A stretch of 64,000 nucleotides of DNA from Streptomyces sp. Tu6071 (GTDB taxonomy: Bacteria > Actinomycetota > Actinomycetes > Streptomycetales > Streptomycetaceae), in the NCBI RefSeq assembly GCF_000213055.1, contig NZ_CM001165.1, forward strand, positions 4,424,945-4,488,944, in the 5' to 3' direction. The stretch's first letter is position 1. Each line of letters starts with the position of its first letter. Below the pieces are notes generated by a model, which worked only from the letters and a program-made list of their open reading frames with translations, was not told the origin of the DNA and did not search any database. Position numbers and translations under genes: made by a program. Below, one piece after another: positions 61,219 through 64,000 of the stretch.

Positions 61219-62364
61219 ATGACCGCCACGCCCGCGGGGGCCGCCGCCCCCGAGCCCGCGGACCCGCCGTCCGGCGGGCTCACGCACCTCGACTCCTCGG
61301 GCGCGGCCCGCATGGTCGACGTGACCCGCAAGGACGTCACCGCCCGCACCGCACGCGCCACCGGACGCGTCCTCGTCACCCCCGAGGTCGTCGCCCTGCT
61401 GCGCGGCGAGGGCCTGCCCAAGGGCGACGCCCTCGCGACCGCCCGCATCGCGGGGATCATGGGCGCCAAGCGCACCCCGGACCTCGTACCGCTGTGCCAC
61501 CCCCTGGCCCTCTCCGGCGTGACCGTGGACCTGGAGGTCACGGACGAGGCCGTCGCGATCACCGCCACGGTCCGCACCGCCGACCGCACGGGCGTCGAGA
61601 TGGAGGCCCTCACCGCCGTCTCCGTCGCCGCCCTCACGGTCGTCGACATGGTCAAGGCCGTCGACAAGGCCGCGACCATCACCGACATCCGCGTCGAGAC
61701 CAAGACGGGCGGCAAGTCGGGCGACTGGCACCGCGACGGGCAGTCCGCCGGTACGGGCGAGGCCGAGCGGGGCCGTCCGCGCGAGGCGGCGCCCCGTACC
61801 CCGCTCGGAGCCCGTACCGCCCTCGTCGTGACCGCGTCGAACCGCGCCGCGGCCGGGGTCTACCCGGATCGCGGCGGGCCGCTGATCGCCGAGGCGCTGC
61901 GGGCCTGGGGCTTCGCGACCGAGGGCCCGCAGGTCGTGCCGGACGGGGCACCCGTGGAGGCCGCCCTGCGGGCCGCGATCGAGACCGGCTACGGCGTCGT
62001 CGTGACGACGGGCGGCACCGGGCTCACGCCCACCGACCTCACGCCCGAGGCGACACGCGCCCTCCTGGACCGCGAGATCCCGGGCGTCGCCGAGGCGATC
62101 CGCGCCGAGGGGCTCGGCAAGGTCCCGAGCGCCGCGCTCTCGCGCGGGCTCGCCGGGGTCGCGGGGACGACCCTCGTCGTGAACCTGCCGGGCTCCACGG
62201 GCGGGGTCCGCGACGGACTCGCCGTCCTGGAGCGCTGGCTGCCGCACGCCGTCGACCAGATCCACGGCGGCGACCACCGCCCGGCACCGGGGCAGACCGG
62301 TGCCGGCACCCACCCGGGGCCGGGCACCTCCGGCCCCGCCGAGAACGCCGGGAGCCCGAGCTGA
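61219..62364 (+). CDS. moaCB: MoaC-MogA/MoaB fusion, molybdenum cofactor biosynthesis
   Basis: The 381-residue protein fuses MoaC (~15-170; [39 protein letters not shown]) to a MogA/MoaB adenylyltransferase (~195-350; [35 protein letters not shown]). MoaC works early, forming cyclic pyranopterin monophosphate with MoaA, while the second domain adenylates molybdopterin just before MoeA acts. ATG at 61219 has GGGAG eleven bases upstream. It follows moeA after ~150 bp. Confidence 0.93.
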   Translation: MTATPAGAAAPEPADPPSGGLTHLDSSGAARMVDVTRKDVTARTARATGRVLVTPEVVALLRGEGLPKGDALATARIAGIMGAKRTPDLVPLCHPLALSGVTVDLEVTDEAVAITATVRTADRTGVEMEALTAVSVAALTVVDMVKAVDKAATITDIRVETKTGGKSGDWHRDGQSAGTGEAERGRPREAAPRTPLGARTALVVTASNRAAAGVYPDRGGPLIAEALRAWGFATEGPQVVPDGAPVEAALRAAIETGYGVVVTTGGTGLTPTDLTPEATRALLDREIPGVAEAIRAEGLGKVPSAALSRGLAGVAGTTLVVNLPGSTGGVRDGLAVLERWLPHAVDQIHGGDHRPAPGQTGAGTHPGPGTSGPAENAGSPS

Positions 62365-63065
62365 ACGGGTATCTGTCCACGTGGCCCGTCGTGCTGACGG
62401 AGGGCGACGTGACCCTGCGCCCGATAAGACAGCGCGACCAGAGCGCCTGGCGCGAGGTCAACCGGCGCAACCGCGACTGGCTGCGCCCCTGGGAGGCGAC
62501 GATCCCGCCCCCGACCCCCTCGGGTCCCATCACGCACCGCCCGACCTACCGCCAGATGGTGCGGCACCTGCGCACGGAGGCGAAGGCGGGCCGCATGCTG
62601 CCCTTCGTCATCGAGTACCAGGGGCGCCTGGTGGGCCAGTTGACGGTCGCCGGGGTCACCTGGGGCTCGATGTGCTCGGCGCACGTCGGGTACTGGGTCG
62701 ATCAGGACATCGCCGGACGGGGCGTCATGCCGACCGCCGTGGCGCTCGCGGTCGACCACTGTTTCTTCCGCATGGGCCTGCACCGCATCGAGGTCTGCAT
62801 CCGCCCCGAGAACGGACCGAGCCGCCGCGTCGTGGAGAAACTCGGCTTTCGCGAGGAGGGCCTGCGCCCCCGTTATCTGCACATCGACGGCGGCTGGCGC
62901 GACCATCTCGTCTTCGCGCTGACGGCGGAGGAAGTACCGCACGGCTTGCTGACCCGGTGGCGGTCCCGGCGCAGCTCACAGGGGGAGCGGCGGGGCGACG
63001 GACGGGGTGACGCGCGAGGTGAGGCGCGGGGCGAGCGGGGGGAATGGAAAAGCCCCTCCTCGTAA
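62361..63065 (+). CDS. RimJ/RimL-type GNAT acetyltransferase
   Basis: The ~234-residue protein has the RimJ-like core [20 protein letters not shown], then [20 protein letters not shown] (acetyl-CoA loop) and [20 protein letters not shown]. It probably acetylates an N-terminal amino group of a protein. No ATG exists near the N-terminus. A CTG overlapping the moaCB stop (62361, GGGAG six bases upstream) or GTG at 62391 or 62409 must be used. The Arg/Gly-rich tail is low complexity. M. tuberculosis has a RimJ-like gene at the same place (Rv0995). Confidence 0.85.
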   Translation: MNGYLSTWPVVLTEGDVTLRPIRQRDQSAWREVNRRNRDWLRPWEATIPPPTPSGPITHRPTYRQMVRHLRTEAKAGRMLPFVIEYQGRLVGQLTVAGVTWGSMCSAHVGYWVDQDIAGRGVMPTAVALAVDHCFFRMGLHRIEVCIRPENGPSRRVVEKLGFREEGLRPRYLHIDGGWRDHLVFALTAEEVPHGLLTRWRSRRSSQGERRGDGRGDARGEARGERGEWKSPSS

Positions 63066-63084
63066 TTCGAAAAGTTATTCGAAT
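63065..63084. promoter_or_regulatory. ATTCGAA-N6-TTCGAAT palindrome
   Basis: Seven-base arms with a six-base spacer overlap the GNAT stop codon, in an AT-rich stretch (63060-63200) upstream of the last gene. A GACAC motif (63174-63178), the WhiA core site, lies further down. Confidence 0.4.
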
Positions 63085-63230
63085 GGAAGGGTGATCTGAT
63101 CCTTACATACCATTCATGCCTTTCCGCTGATCGGATCGTTCCTAAAAATGCCCGTGTTATCAGTCGGTTCGTGCGACACACCGACTCAATTGGCGGATCG
63201 CCCGGCGAAAACCCCTCTACCGTGTGAGAG

Positions 63231-64000
63231 GTGAGCAGCAGTGGCCTCATTTACGCAGTCATCGTCGGGGCCTGGGCGGCCTATCTGGTGCCCATGTGGC
63301 TCCGCAGGCAGGACGAGCTGAACGAGGCCCGTCCGACGGAACGTTTCAGTACCGCCATCCGGTTGCTGTCCGGACGCGCGGGAATGGAACGCCGTTACGC
63401 CAAGGAGCTGCGGGAGCGCGCCCCGGGCGAACCGGCGCAGGCCCTCGCGGGCGAAGCGGAGCCGACCGAATCGGTCGACGTCCGCGCCTTCGCCGCGCCC
63501 AGGACCGTGCTGCGCGAGACCCCGCAGCAGCCGCCCGCCGCCCCGCACCCCGCCTCGCCCGGCCCTTCGCCCGCCGCGTCGTCGCCCCCGGAGGCCGTGC
63601 GCGAGCCGGTCGCCGAGGAGCCGCGCGGACGCGAGCAGACCCGGCACGCTGAGGCGGCACGGGTCCCGGCGGAGCCCGAGGCGGTGCGGGATGAGCGGCC
63701 TCGTACCGTGTGGAGCCCGGGTGCCGCCGAAGTGCAGGCGCGTGCCCGCCGCACCCGCGTGCTCGCCCGCCGCCGGCGCACCACCGTGCTGCTCTTCCTC
63801 GTCTTCACGCTCGGCTCGGTCGCCGCGGCCGTGTGGGGGCTCGGCTTCCTGTGGGTGCCCGCAGTCCCGGCCGTGCTGCTCAGCTCGTACATCGCCTACC
63901 TGCGCGGCCAGGAACGCCGCCGCTTCGCCTACACGATGGACCGCCGCCGCGCCGAGGACGCCGCCGCCCGCCTGCGCGACCACGGCCGCGGCGAACGGAC
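63231..64000 (+). CDS. Membrane protein, SepX-like candidate (3' end outside window)
   Basis: The reading frame is open to the window end, so at least 256 residues are visible. It starts VSSSGLIYAVIVGAWAAYLVP with a first helix, followed by MWLRRQDELNEARPTERFS and GRAGMERRYAKELRERA. A Pro/Glu-rich linker follows, then two helices (TTVLLFLVFTLGSVAAAVWG, LWVPAVPAVLLSSYIAYL) and an Arg-rich end. TACCGT seven bases before the GTG suggests a leaderless mRNA. The layout and position (cf. Rv0996) fit the actinobacterial division protein SepX, but I cannot confirm the name. Confidence 0.7.
   Translation, partial: MSSSGLIYAVIVGAWAAYLVPMWLRRQDELNEARPTERFSTAIRLLSGRAGMERRYAKELRERAPGEPAQALAGEAEPTESVDVRAFAAPRTVLRETPQQPPAAPHPASPGPSPAASSPPEAVREPVAEEPRGREQTRHAEAARVPAEPEAVRDERPRTVWSPGAAEVQARARRTRVLARRRRTTVLLFLVFTLGSVAAAVWGLGFLWVPAVPAVLLSSYIAYLRGQERRRFAYTMDRRRAEDAAARLRDHGRGER

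Overview
The window is very GC-rich actinobacterial DNA and is almost certainly a Streptomyces chromosome. The evidence is the AfsK/AfsS/AfsR regulatory cluster, an HrdD-type group 2 sigma factor, an FO synthase, the XRE-DUF5753/DUF397 pair, many GTG starts, and many genes whose -10 box sits 6-8 bases before the start codon (leaderless transcripts).

Layout. 0-9 kb: an ECF-type sigma factor translationally coupled to its (cut-off) anti-sigma partner, a STAS protein, a HATPase, a GlxA-type AraC regulator divergent from an MFS carrier, a flavin monooxygenase, a PdxH-type oxidase and a TetR regulator. 8.4-16.6 kb: a VOC protein (probably the AfsK-binding protein KbpA), the kinase AfsK, a membrane protein, the small repeat protein AfsS and the SARP regulator AfsR. 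A candidate AfsR/PhoP operator lies before afsS. The AfsR N-terminus is out of frame with its coding body. 17-30 kb: DUF1772 protein, FO synthase (F420 biosynthesis), a catalytically degenerate ADP-ribosylglycohydrolase, the DUF397/XRE pair, a GPP34 protein, a D-Ala-D-Ala carboxypeptidase and a large membrane protein.

30.8-32.9 kb: a decayed integrative element of about 2 kb in a tRNA-Arg(CCT) gene. It has 43-bp direct repeats, a broken GntR regulator and a broken tyrosine integrase. 33-44 kb: M6 metalloprotease, TetR plus DHA2 efflux pump, MarR plus extradiol dioxygenase, questin oxidase-like protein, PPOX protein, GNAT, and hrdD with a textbook SigR promoter. 44-52 kb: a frameshifted DUF6227 gene, MscL, a CpaB/SAF-like protein, MTA phosphorylase, a FmdB/Ruc-like zinc-ribbon chaperone preceded by a CIRCE (HrcA) operator, and an MFS carrier. 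52-64 kb: a CPA1 antiporter with a long Gly/Ala tail, a penicillin acylase family protein, 5-FTHF cyclo-ligase, then galU-moeA-moaCB-rimJ-like genes and the start of a membrane protein. The fmdB/cyclo-ligase/galU/moeA/rimJ set matches conserved actinobacterial synteny (compare M. tuberculosis Rv0991c-Rv0996).

From memory of S. coelicolor gene order, the left half corresponds to the SCO442x-444x region and the right half to SCO32xx-317x. If so, the tRNA/element remnant lies near a rearrangement breakpoint. One DUF6227 frameshift and the AfsR frame break sit in G/C homopolymer contexts, so base-calling errors must be considered as well as real mutations. No CRISPR array, rRNA or intact insertion sequence was seen.
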